Positions 9,934-20,706 of a DNA stretch of 64,000 nt are shown one piece after another. The position numbers and the translations under genes were made by a program. The notes under the pieces were generated by a model. It saw nothing but the letters and a program-made list of their open reading frames with translations. It was not told where the DNA came from and made no database searches. The stretch is from NCBI RefSeq assembly GCF_022539315.1, contig NC_066338.1:3100001-3164000 (forward strand). The letters are read 5' to 3'. The DNA is from Serinus canaria (taxonomy: Eukaryota; Chordata; Aves; Passeriformes; Fringillidae). Each line of letters starts with the position of its first letter. Within the stretch, counting starts at the first letter, position 1.

Positions 9934-12362
9934 CATTGCCTGATCAGATCTTGGCCCTCTGGGCAGAGAAACCACAAACCGCCGGTCAGTTGGAGAAGGC
10001 TCCTGTTGGCTTTGCCCCACTATTCCCGTGCCCAGGCCATGCTGGATGTGCTCAGAGCTGGGCCTAAGCTTTCCCATCCATTCCCTGTTTTAGAGGAGAG
10101 CAGGACAGCAGGACATGTGCCCCCTCCTCAGCAGCTGCCAGAGCGGGATGCTCACGAGCCCGCTGCTGTCTCCCAGCACTGGGATTCCCCCCGTGCCCAG
10201 AGATGAAGAGCCACCTTGAGAGAGCCCTTGTGGAAGCGAGAGCTGATGGTCCCAGCTAAAGCTCTGGCCCCTCCTGAAAGGGTGCTTCCCACAGACCATC
10301 TGGTGCAGCAGGACACCCAGGGACCAGATGGTAGCTGGCCTGCCATAGTACCAGCCAAAGTGGGTCCATTCCGGGGGGCTTTATGACCGTGTTCCTATGG
10401 AATACAGATGGAGTTCATCAGGGGGATGCTGCTGCTCCCAGAGCCTGGCCCCAGCATCCCTGGGTGTGCAGGGCCTGCTCCAGTGGCACACAGGGTATGA
10501 CCCACTGCCCTCTCACCAGCACCTGGGACTTGTGTATAGACTTGGGGTTGGAAAAGAAGCCACTGGGGTTTGAAGAGGGCACTGGAAGCCCTGGCAAGGC
10601 CCAACCATGAAAACGAAAATACCACTAAGTGCTGGGAAAAAAACATGCCTTCATCCTGCCTGCCTGCATTGCTCCAAAAAACATTATGAACCCAAGACAA
10701 ACCAGGGGAGTGGAGCAGTCCAAGCCCTTTCTCACCTGCGCACCAAACTGTCTGGGGCACAGGTTTTGGCCCCCCCTCTCTGTTACTGCCACCCACCCAC
10801 GGGTGTTTTTGTCAGGCTGGCTGCCCCAGCCCCAGCCTCAGTCATGGGCAGAGTGGCTGGCAAAGGCTGCCAGCAGGGCTGGAAGCTGGCTCCCCACCCA
10901 GCCCTGAGCAAAAGCAAATCGGCTGAAATCTCAGTGCCATGAAGGGCAGCAAAAGGGAGAATCCCCGCTGCCACACCCAGCTTGGGCTGAGCGATGAGAT
11001 GCTGGGACCAGGAGCACACCCTGTGTGGGCTCACCTGCAAAGTGAGTGTAGGCTGTGTCCTGCAGGTAGGTGCCACAGCCAAAGTCAATCAATTTGGCCT
11101 GCCCGGTGACCAGGTTAACCAGGATGTTCTCTGGTTTGATGTCCCTGTGCAGGACCCCACAGCTGGTGCAGTGCCGCAAAGCCTCCAGCACCTGGCAGAA
11201 CAGCTCCTGCGCCACCTCCTCGGGCAGGAACCGCCGTGCCCGAATGAAATGCTGCAGGTCCTGACACTGCTCCGGGCGCTCCAGCACCATCAAAACGTCG
11301 TTGAGGAGCTCAAGCCACTCCAGCAGCTGGACCACACCAGGGAAGCCAGTGGACACCTTGGCCAGCAGCACGATCTCCAGGGGTGCGCTGGTGCTGTCGG
11401 GCTGCGGGAGGAGCACGATGCCGTCAGTGGGGCTGATGCCGTGCCGGGGCTCGGGAAGCCCTCAGGCAGCCCGGGATGCTCTGTGCCCTGCGCTGGCCCC
11501 ACGCCCGCTCTTGCTCGACGTGTCCTGGCCGCTTCCAGCCTGCCGGGCCTCGGCTCATCCCTGCCCAGCACGGCCCGGCTGCTCCCGCTGGCCCTGCTCA
11601 CTCACCAGCTCGCCCCAGTGCCGGACGCGCTTCCGGGGCACCCTTTTGATGGCCACCTGCAAGCCAAAGTCAGCAGCGGTCTCAGCTCGCCGCCCGCCTT
11701 GCCCAGCCCCATCCTCCGCCTTCCTCCCTCCTCCTCCTCCCCCTCTTCCTCCTGCGCCTGTCGCCGGCCCCGCCGCTCACCGGGGCTCCGTCCGAGAGCC
11801 GCGTGGCCGCGAAGACGCTGCCGAAGCCGCCGCGCCCCAGCAGCGAGCCAAGCCGGTACTGCTCCTTCAGGCCCTGCTGCGCCTTCCCTGCCGGCGGGAC
11901 GCGGCTGTCAGCGCTCGCCCCGGGGCCGGCAACAGCCCCCGAGCGCCCCTCAAGCGCCCCGGGCCGGCCATCCCCTGGCGTTCGCTCCCTGCAACGGGAC
12001 AGCGGCGGCTCGGGGCCGGCGGCCGCGCTGCCGAGCGGCGGAGCTCGGGCCGGGCAAGCGGCAGCGGAGGCAGCGGGAGCGGCCGCGCCACCTGTGTCCT
12101 CCGCGGGCCCCGGTAGGAACCGGGGTCGGGGCCGGGGCCGGGGCCGGTGTCGGATCCGGTGTCTGGGCCGGAGCCGGGCTCGGGCCAGGCGGAGCTAAAG
12201 GGAGGCGATGCCGCCCCAGCCCCAGGCACTGATGCCCGCCCAGCAGCGCCACCGCCAGTACGACCAGAGCCGGCCGGAGGCGAGACCGCGGCGGGACGCC
12301 CGGGGCCGGGGACGGGGCAGCCCCGCCCGGGGCCGGGCCGGGGGCAGGGCCCGACCGGGCAT
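9934..12362 (-). pseudogene. PIM-1-like serine/threonine kinase, copy 2 (broken, 3' truncated)
   Basis: The exon layout matches copy 1. The glycine-rich-loop exon ends at 11781. The VAIK exon is 11656-11606 (51 bp). The catalytic exon is 11401-11035 (367 bp, HRDIKPEN and DFG). The next exon is 10394-10215 (180 bp). The C run that lost a base in copy 1 is full length here, so exon 5 is in frame, but the same TAA sits at the GTRVY tyrosine position: GGA ACA CGG TCA TAA, then [10 protein letters not shown]. The last exon is cut by the duplication junction after about eight codons (CQDLIRQC region, with Cys now Gly), so the end of the C-lobe is missing. In the 5' open frame that is continuous in copy 1, a tryptophan TGG has become TAG (plus 12195-12197), which matters only if translation starts at 12362. 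I call this a pseudogene; a truncated transcript is possible. Confidence 0.85.
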
Positions 12363-13640
12363 GGGGAGAGAGAGCCTGGGAGAGGAGGGGACCCCGGGGA
12401 AGGGAGACCGGGAGAGGGTGCGGGACTGTGGGAGAGGGAGAGGACGAGCGAGAGGGACTTGTCAAAGTCGCTGCTTTCACTGCTGCTTTTGCTGCTGCTG
12501 CCGCTGCAACTGAAGCGCCGGGGACATTTGTCTCTGTGTCCGTTTGTCCGTTGCCCACTCTCCCGCGTGCCGAGCTCCGCACTCCCCGGGGGCAGCCCCT
12601 GAGCCTGTCCAAACATGGGAACTTTGCTGTGTTCAGCCAAGACCCAGAGTCTGGACTCCTGCACAGTGGCACAGGAATCCCCTCGGTCCCTGCTGTGCAT
12701 TGTCCCTGCTGAGGGTCAAACACTATCGGAGCGCATTCCCTGAATGCTGAATTTGTACCTGACCCAGGCACTGCACTTACCTCTCCAGCATTGCTTTCCA
12801 AAGAAAACCAGGTGAAGGAAAACTGTATGTAGCTCATGGTATTTGACAGTGTCTAAAACTTGCCAAGTCATGGATCTTCGAGGTGAGATCCATTTGGAAT
12901 TAATGGGATGGAGAAGTACTGCAAGATGGAAAAGGGGAGCATAAAAATAAATACAGTAAAACATCTCAGATAGTTTCTTTCTGTTTTCATTTCATTTCAT
13001 TTCTTAAAAGCTCTTTCAGTTTTCCCATCTTCTTCTCCTCAGTCCTCTTTGCTCTTTCCAAGAATCCTTCCTGGAGAATGAGGTACTGCTTCTGTCACAA
13101 GATGTGCCACCAACTGCAGCTCCTCTTGGCTTTCCACACCATGCCAGCAGCACAACTCTTGCAGCAAAGATTTTAAGAACTTGACAGCTTGTTCTTTCTT
13201 CTCCTTGTGGGCTGGGCAGTTGTGCCACTGGTAAGGTTTTCATTGTTACTGTTCTACCCTAAGAAAACATGATGGGCTACCAGGAATTGTTAGGGAATGC
13301 AAGCCTGACTGAATGCAGAGAAAGAATCTCCAGAGCCTGCAGCCAGAAATGGAGAGCTGTGGGATAATCATTCCAACATGCCCATGGACATACTGAAAGT
13401 GATCTAGAAGATGAAAATGGGCTGACAGAGGGAGTTTGTTTCAGTGTTCAGTTCAGATGCTTCTACATCTCAAGCATTGATATAAATCAAGAGTACAGTC
13501 AGTTCATGAAAGGCAGCAGAACAAGCTGGACCTCTCAGGGGATGACTGAAAGAATCTGAAAAGGAGAAATGGAGGGAATGACTTGGCGAACTTTGTCTCT
13601 AAGAAGGGTATTTTTTCCTAATAATTTCTGATCGATTCCC
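12363..13640. other. 5' flank of PIM-like copy 2
   Basis: This is the duplicate of 5970-7251. It runs from CpG-rich sequence near the kinase to ordinary AT-richer DNA at the LTR. No gene is recognised. Small differences from the first copy are a lost segment near 13165 and a TTTCA repeat length change near 12990. Confidence 0.5.
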
Positions 13641-14777
13641 TGTCGTGGTTTGAAAGGAAGTGGTTTTTTTTTGGAGACAGTGGTTAGCCCAGTGGGGGCT
13701 CAGGTGTGAATATTGGCACCTGTTTGGACCAATGAGGAGATGGTTCCGCCTCTGAGAACACAGGGTATAAAGGTATAACTCCCAGGAAGTGACGCTCTCT
13801 TGCTTGTCGGTCAGCAAAGGGATCAGGTCAGTTCTCTCTCCCCCTCCGGCTGTAGGCCGGGTGGGGGAGGGGAAAAGGCCACGAGGCGGCGTGAGCTAGG
13901 CCGCAGGCCTTGGATCTTGGAAAGAGAGAGAGAGAGAGAGACCGGGGGGAGGAAGTGAAAGGATGGAGGGGTGGAAGTAGTGAAAGCACCGAGCAAATCC
14001 CCCCCCCCCCCCCTCACCCCGCTTCCTAGAGAGAGAAGAGAGAAAAGAGATAAGACCCGCCGGGCAGCTCCTGGAAGTCGGCCAAGAGTGTGAAGAGAGT
14101 CCGGCACCTAGAGATGATTTTAACTTTTTTCCTTCACGATGGAAACCTTCCAGACGTTGATCCTCCCGGAGGACAGAGATAAGAACAAGAAGAAATGGAC
14201 AAGTGAAATGAGAGGTTTGTGTGAGTAGGGAGTAGTGGAGTTAATGAGAAGAATTTACTTGGGAAGAGATAAACGGAGGAGCAGTTTTTTTTCGGCTGTG
14301 GACGGACTAACTTTCTATTGTAACACAGAGACTGCGGTTTTGGGGGGAAGCAATGGCTCAGACCCAAGAAAGGCAGTGAAGAGTAGTGGTAGGCAGAAAT
14401 CAGAAATGAGAAGATTTCTGTCGTGAAGCCCTTGCCCCGGGGGAAATGGGGGGGGTTTTGTTATCCCAAAAAATGGAGAGACTGTCGTTTTGTGGAACTG
14501 ACCAAAGTATCCTTAAAAAGAGAAACCCCAAAAGCAATCTTCTGGTCCATTTCCATGGTGAGAGCATGGAATATGGAAAGGGGTTAGTCAAGAAATGGCA
14601 CAAGGAGAAGACTCCTTCCTCTTTAATAGAATGTATTGATTGTTAGAAGAAGGATAATGGACTGAGAATTAACACCTGAGAGATGGGGACTGAAGGAAGA
14701 TTGGAGTTTGTATTGTATGTTGTAATGTGGGTTGAGAGGAGGAGGAGAAATGTGTTTGAAAGATTTCCATTCTGTTC

Positions 14778-14818
<41 letters not shown>

Positions 14819-14884
14819 ATAAAGTTTTTTTCCTTTTATTCCTAAATTGGTGTTTGCTTGCTCTGTTTCTGGTCACATCTCACA
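13641..14884 (+). mobile_element. Solo ERV LTR in duplication unit 2
   Basis: This is the second copy of the LTR at 7252-8495, of the same length within a few bases. It has the TGTCGTGGTTT start, TATAAA at 13766-13771, poly-C at 14001-14013, a TG tract at 14781-14816, AATAAA at 14818-14823, and an end near CACATCTCACA. It was carried by the segmental duplication and not inserted independently, because its flanks are the same in both units. Confidence 0.7.
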
Positions 14885-16327
14885 GTAGGCACTACGTGGA
14901 TGTGTTTTCATGGAGGCACTGGCAATGTGCCCAGTCCAAAACCAAGACATTCCCTCTGCTTTTGTGCTTCCTAACAAGTCCATTTTCATCCCAGATTGCC
15001 CATGAAATGGGAACCCTGAGCTTGTGGAAGTGCCTGAAAGATGCCCTGTTCCTCTGCAGGGACCCTGAGCCCTCTCTGGGGAAGCCTCCTCCGAGCTGGA
15101 ATTTGTGCTGTGCTGGGAGAAGAGGAGGAGGAGGGGGAGAGCGCTGGCGCTGTGTGGCAGGAGCAGGAGGTTTGGGCCGCAGGACATTCCGTCTGCGCCG
15201 CTGCCCCGCAATGGGCGGCTGTGCCCGGGGCTCTGGGCCTGGCCCCGCGTGCGCTGAGCTCCCGACACTGCGGGAGCTCCCCGGGCTGGGCTCAGCTTCC
15301 CGCTGTGACTGGGCAGCAGGCTGGGCTCCAGCTGGGATCAGCAGCAGCTGGAAATACCTCTGCGCATCTCCACTTGCTGCTGCTGCTGCTCAGAAGAAAA
15401 AAATGAAGCAAGTCAAGAAGTTCTGGTTTCTCTTTCTCCTGGTGTATTTTTTCATTTGATTTGACACTTGAGAGGCAATTTCTGTGATTTTATTTTGGCA
15501 GCAGCAGCAACAGGGCTGCGTTTGAGCACTGTGAATGTGGCCTGTGTGGCTTTAATTCTCCTTGACTTAGTGCTCAGGGACTTTAGGGGATTTCAGGATC
15601 TGCTAATCATGATGCCTGTGACCAAAAGCCTGAGTTCACCTATTGCTGGCTGGGGGTCTATGTACAAGATCACAAACAGGATGGGACTGCTGAGGAACGT
15701 GTCTTGAGGTGTTTATTTTCCAGCATCAGTCTCATTACATGGTTATGACAATGGGAAGATGCCAGCAGTTTGTCTTCTCGGCAGCAGACAAAGAACTCAA
15801 TGTTCCAACTTACTTTAAAAGTTTTGTGACCAATCACACAAAGCAAAAGCATATTGACAGTAGTTCTATCCTACCATTATAAGCACACATACTTTCGGTC
15901 AAAAAAAAGCCTAATTCTTTTTATTACAATACCTGCTTGTAATGCTCAGAGCTCATTTATTAAGCTCAGTACTTCCTAATAATCTCACTAGATATATTTT
16001 TTCTGCGGCTTAGGGAGTTTTTCTAGCCAAGTGTTAATACACTTGGAACCATAGTTCTATTTGTCCCTACTTCTTATTTAACTTTTCTGCTGCCCTATCT
16101 CATGGTTACCACTTAGCTCTAATCACAGTTCGGCTGTTACTGAGGCCTGCCTTTTGCAGCTTTCCCAAACCCCTCTGATTTTAAGGATTCCCACATTCAT
16201 CATCATGAAAGCACTCTGGGTAGCAGTGATCGAAAAAGGCAATTGCAGTTTTACAGATAAGTTTCAAGTGGAAAGCAGAAGAGGGGTAAGAGCAGCCATG
16301 ATCTCCAATTCCCAAGGCAAAGGCAGC
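14885..16327. other. Non-coding remainder of duplication unit 2
   Basis: This is the duplicate of 8496-9933. It has a GC-rich part at 15080-15370 and AT-rich DNA after it. No domain-bearing frame is seen. Confidence 0.5.
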
Positions 16328-16986
16328 AGCAGCCTCCTGCTGTCACCTCAGGGTGAGTAAAGCAGTGCTGAAAACAGCGCTGGACCCGATCCTTTCTTTC
16401 TCTGCAGGCTGGGTCAGGGCAGCACAGGCGGGCCCTGCACAGTCAGGGCTGTGTGTGGGTGATTGCTGCTCTACTCCAGAACTGAGCTGGAAAAAGCCCT
16501 TGGGAGCCGAGGCAGGAGCAGGCGGGAAGGGGCTGGCGCTGCTGCTGCTCCTGGCCGGGAGCCCCGGCTGGGCCGGGCCGGCGCCCCCTGCGCTGCGGCT
16601 GCTGCTGCTGCCAGAGCCGGGCGGGACTCGGGGACAGGGAACGGACACGGGGGGACAGCAAAGGCCTGGCGGCTGCAGGGATGGTGGCGCTCGGGCCAGC
16701 GCCAGCACAGAGCTTCAGCCCGCAATTAACACTGAGGGAAACGCTGGGGAAAGGCTCCATTTCAGCCTTTCTGCACTCGTGGCTGTGAAAGGACCAAAAT
16801 AAAAGGAGAACAAGCAGGACCTGACCCCTTCTCCTTTGGGAGGAGCCCCAGGCCTGGGGCTGTGGGAGGCCATGAGGGGCTCTGAGGGGCACTGAGGAGC
16901 TGTGAGGGGCCATGAGGGGGAGAAGGGTCTCTGAGAGGCTGTGGGAGGCCAAGCACCTCGTGGAATAAAGGATTCATTATGACACT
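16328..16986. other. Unassigned GC-rich sequence between PIM unit and 37-bp array
   Basis: A short plus-strand frame at about 16510-16620 reads as a leucine-rich, leader-like stretch (GLALLLLLAGSPGWAGPAP). It lacks a nearby start codon in good context and is not followed by a recognisable domain. No gene is called. Confidence 0.4.
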
Positions 16987-17755
16987 TTGGAACCAAGGAG
17001 TCTGTTGTTTGCAGTACAGAACCTTGTGGGGCCTCATGGAACCATGGAGACCAATATGACACTTCAGGACCCAGTGGAACCAAGGGGCCATTGTGACACT
17101 GCAGGGCCTTGTTTAACCAAGGGGTCATTGAAGCACAGCAGGGCCTCATGGAATCAAAGGGATTGTGGTGGGGCTCCATGAGACCAAGGGGACATTCTGA
17201 CTCTGTGGAACCAAGGAGACCATTGTGACTCTACAGGGCTCAGTAGAGCTAAGACCTGATGTGACAGTGAGGAACCCAATGGAATCAGGGGGCCATTCTG
17301 TACTTCAGGGCCTCATGGAACCAGAGTGCCCTTGTGACACTGTGGGGCATCATGGAATCCTGGAGACCATTCTGGCACTCTGAGGCCTCCTTGAATCAAG
17401 GGGCTCTGCAGGGCCTTGTGGAACCAAGGAGCTCTTTGTGACACTGCAGGGCCTCATGGCAGCAATGCGACCATTCTGGCACTCTGAGTCCCCATGGAAG
17501 CAAGGGGCCAGTGTGCCACAGCCAGGCCATGTAGAACCAAGGGTCCATTGTGGTCCTGGGGAGCCCAATAGAACCAAGAGATCATTGTGAGACACAGCAA
17601 GGCCTCATGGAAGCAAGGGGCCATTGTGCCACTGCAGAGCCAAGGAGAACATTGTGATATCACTGGGCCTCATGGAAACAAAGATCTTTTGTGATACTGT
17701 GAGGCTTCATGGAAACAAGGGGCAATTTTAATGCTGCAGGGCCCCAAGGATCCAA
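16987..17755 (+). repeat. 37-bp tandem repeat array (family member 1)
   Basis: About 20 degenerate units, each containing the words TGGAACCAAGG and TGTGACACTG. The spacing is about 37 bases. I measured the period exactly in the cleaner array at 39808-39956, where TGACAC recurs at 39808, 39845, 39882, 39919 and 39956. This array is the plus orientation of the same unit and has an inverted counterpart at 49440-50055. Confidence 0.9.
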
Positions 17756-18310
17756 GAACATGGAAAAGGTCTGGCTGGCTTGGCCTCCTGGGAGCTGCCT
17801 GACTGGTCCAGCTGACCTTGCCATGTTGAGGGTTGCTTCTTATCTGTCTCTAAAAGCCTGGAGTTCCATGTGTTCCATGTGTTTCCTCTGGGAAACAACT
17901 GTCCTTCTCCTCCAGGCATCCATGGCCAAAATTGGGAATCTGCCTCGAAAATTTTTTATACCCAAGGATTCCTCCCAGACAAAAGCTGCCAGGATTATCT
18001 AGGTTCCCTTGCCTTCTTGAGGGCCAGCTCTCATCTGCCTTTTAAGCACTGGGGCTCTGCCCTTTCCTTCCTGTGGAGAAGAACTGTCATTCTGGTCCAG
18101 GCACCCTTGGCTGAAATGGAATTCCACCTCCAAAACTCCCCAAATATCCAAGGGTTGCTTTCAGACAAAAGCTGCAAGGACAGACAGGTCTGGCTTGTCT
18201 TGGCCTCCTGTGACTGCCTCTGATCTGCCTTCAAAACCCTGGGGCTCTGTCGTTTCTGTTCTGTAGAAAAGAACCCAACCGTCCTTCTTGTCCAGGCGCC
18301 CATGGCCTCA
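17756..18310 (-). repeat. ~190-bp repeat block (about 2-3 units)
   Basis: Units share GACAAAAGCTGC, an AAAATTGGGAAT-type segment and GGAAGAACTGTCCTTCT-type segments. AAAAGCTGC recurs at 17981 and 18167, a spacing of 186. It directly follows the 37-bp array through CCAAGGATCCAAGAACATGG. It is read on the minus strand relative to the 48550-49440 block. Confidence 0.8.
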
Positions 18311-18469
18311 AGCACATGAGCACTGTATAGGGACAGAGGAGCTCTGTGCTCAGTGGGGTGGAGACTGAGGACAGCAGAGCAGAGCCCTGGGAGGGATTGA
18401 AGGGTGGTGTCAGAGATGGTGGATCCTTTTGACATAGTAGAGAACAGCTGGGAAAACAGAAAAAATTAA

Positions 18470-19440
18470 TACCAAGGGCAGCTCAGGAGGCCTAGACTGG
18501 GAAAAAAGAGAAAGGAATTTCCCACCCACAGCAGGGCTGTGGTGCAATACATTTCCCAGAAGGAGTCTGGGTCAGCCCAAGGCTTTGTGTGGGCAGGCAG
18601 AGGCAGGCAGGAGGCAGAGCTGTCAGCAAATGAAGGGGCCAGCCAGCTGGGGCAGCCGGGGGATGAGCACAGCCTGCAGGGACAGAGGCGCAGGGCAGGG
18701 ACACTGTAGCACAGCCTGGGCTGCACAGGGCACAGCCATGGGCAGCAGCTGCCAGGCCCTGACAGAGCCAACTTGGGCAGCACTTGGGCCATGGCTGCTG
18801 GGGCTGGGCCTGAGCCAGGAGCAGGAGACAAGTGACCCTTGCAGGCCTGGGGCCTCATGGCCTCCTTGTCCCTGCTCAGCAGCCTGGCAGGGGCCGCCCC
18901 ATGCTCCTGCCCTTGGCATTGCCCATCCCCACATGCCAGTGCCCATCCCGGGAAGAGCCCTGAGCAAGGAGGGAGGGACAGGATCTGCCTGGCCAGGGGC
19001 TGGGGCTCAGGCCTTGGCCCTTTGCATTCCTGAAACACATCCAGCTTTGCTCAGCACCAGAGACACCTTGGCCTTGTTTGTGCCCAGCTGTCATCACTGC
19101 CTCCAGTGTTCTGCTCTACCTGGAACCTGGGGACACTTTCTCAGTCGTGTCCCTCAGTGGGACCCATTAAAACTTGAAGAAACATTGGAATTTAAATTTC
19201 ACTTTGACTTGTTGAGAAGTTTTTTGAAGACACTCTCAGGGACTGAGTCTGTTGTAAACAACACCAAATCCCTGAGAGGGTCATTAAAGTCCTTGTGCTG
19301 TGTCTGTGCTGCTGAGCTTCTGACACAGAGGCAGCTCCTGGCAAACCAAGAAGAGCTTCAAAAAGACATTTCTCCTGAGGAGCAGCTCCTCTCCCAGCCC
19401 AGCAGGGCTGAGGGCACTGCCTGCAGCTACTGGGGACAGT
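18470..19440 (+). repeat. Repeat R, copy 1 (low-copy, unknown identity)
   Basis: A block of ~0.7-1 kb is found five times in the window: here, 32726-33440, 46385-47130 (minus), 47915-48310 (minus, partial) and 60300-61015 (minus). Shared words include CCAAGGCTTTGTGTGGGCAG, GGCCAGCCAGCTGGGGCAG and GAGCAGGAGACAAGTGACC. It gives long overlapping frames in several phases, but no frame is better conserved than the others and no domain is visible, so I treat it as non-coding. Confidence 0.8.
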
Positions 19441-20706
19441 GAAGCAGGCAGAGGCTCAAAGAAGCTGGAAGGACAATTCTGAGCTCATTCATGGAGAAAT
19501 CTTCACCACTTCTGACACAGTCAGTCTCTGGCTGCAGGGATCTCCTGAAGCTGACCCAGGACAGGACTGATGTGACTGTAAGGATGGCTCTGCTGCCCTT
19601 TCTGCTTTGGGGGAGGATGTGCTGCAGAGCAGGGCTGCCCTGGGCACCCTCAGAGGGACAGGGCAGGATGGCTCCTGCTGCCAGGGACGGCTGCAGGGGG
19701 TGAAGCTGGGGCTGCAGCCAGGGCTGCCCAGGGCTGTCCTGCAGAGCAGGTCCTGCAGCCCTCAGGGCTCTTGGCCAGCCCAGGGCATGTGCCACCTGCC
19801 AGGGGCAGCTCTCAGCCTGCCTGGCACCTCCCCATGGATGGTGCAGGGGAGAAGTTGGAGGTGGAAGGAGCGACCTCCATCAGGGCAGATTCCTCCTGCT
19901 GTGGAGATGGTGCTGCATGGCCAGGGCTGCTCTCAGCTTTCTCCTAAAGGGAAGGGAAAGGGGCTGTCAGCTTTGTCTGTGTCACTGAGACTCCTGCACT
20001 GTCACCCTGGGCATCAGCAGATGTGCCTCAGATCTCCCTCAGAAAGTGCCTCCTCAGCCTCCTCTCCCTACAGACAGCAGCAGCAGCACCTTGGCTTGCA
20101 GCATCTCTGTTTGTCTGCCTGCCCTTAAGGCCCCACTGCCAGGGAGATGCCCCTGGGCAGTGCCCTGTGCTGGGAGGGGTCTGCAGGGCAGAGCTGATCC
20201 CGCAGGGCTGGGCTGGGCTCTGGCAGCACTGGAAGGGAGAAGGCTTGGGTAGAGAGATACAACTCCCAGTAGGCAGAACTCCAGGCAGCAGAGAGCCAGA
20301 CCAATGCTTGGCATCCCTCCATGTCCAGGTGCACAGGGAAAGAGCGAAGAATATGGAGAGGTTGATTTTGAACCTGGAGTCTTCAAAAAGGCAACATGAT
20401 TTTTATCAACAGTTTTGAAGTTCTCCATCCTGTACTATAGGGAGGTGAAATGAGCAAAGGGCACCTGTGTGGGACCAGCAGGTCTGACTGCTCTGGGGCA
20501 CAGGGAGCCCTGTTTTCAAAAAAAAAAAAAAAAAAAAAAAACAAACAAACTCGAAAAAATTCAAAAAAAAAAGTAAACGAAATTTCCCCAGACAAAGATA
20601 TAAAAGTTTGAGAGATTGTATAAGAAAATAGCATAGGATTGACTCAAAGTATTTTGTCCAAATTCAGTGTCTTCTTTGAAAAGCTCACAATTTCCAGAGT
20701 GAAGAA
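19441..20706. other. Upstream region of olfactory receptor 1
   Basis: No second gene is recognised. The first ~360 bases recur inverted at about 45815-46200. A poly-A tract lies at 20519-20541 and an A-rich stretch at 20555-20575, which could be a retroposed tail. The exon carrying the receptor coding sequence begins just after an AT-rich segment. Upstream untranslated exons, usual for receptor genes of this type, cannot be seen. Confidence 0.5.
20519..20541. repeat. Poly-A tract
   Basis: A run of 20 or more A residues is followed by (CAAA)n-like sequence. It could be the tail of a retroposed insertion, but no parent sequence is recognisable. Confidence 0.8.

Larger units (their letters stand above)
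9934..16327. repeat. Tandem segmental duplication, unit 2 (~6.4 kb)
   Basis: This is the second copy of 3535-9933, in direct orientation and immediately adjacent. It includes PIM-like copy 2 and a second copy of the same LTR. The junction at 9930-9940 joins the end of unit 1 (CCAAGGCAAAGGC) straight onto the interior of the last kinase exon, so the exon is cut. After 16327 the sequence diverges into a GC-rich region not present after unit 1. Confidence 0.9.

Noticed and set aside
16510..16620. Leader-peptide-like leucine-rich stretch, possibly an MHC-type exon 1
   Set aside because: No nearby methionine in good context, no downstream immunoglobulin or MHC domain, and GC-rich low complexity explains it.
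18585..19442. 285-codon frame across repeat R
   Set aside because: The other four R copies break this frame with indels, and no phase is preferentially preserved.
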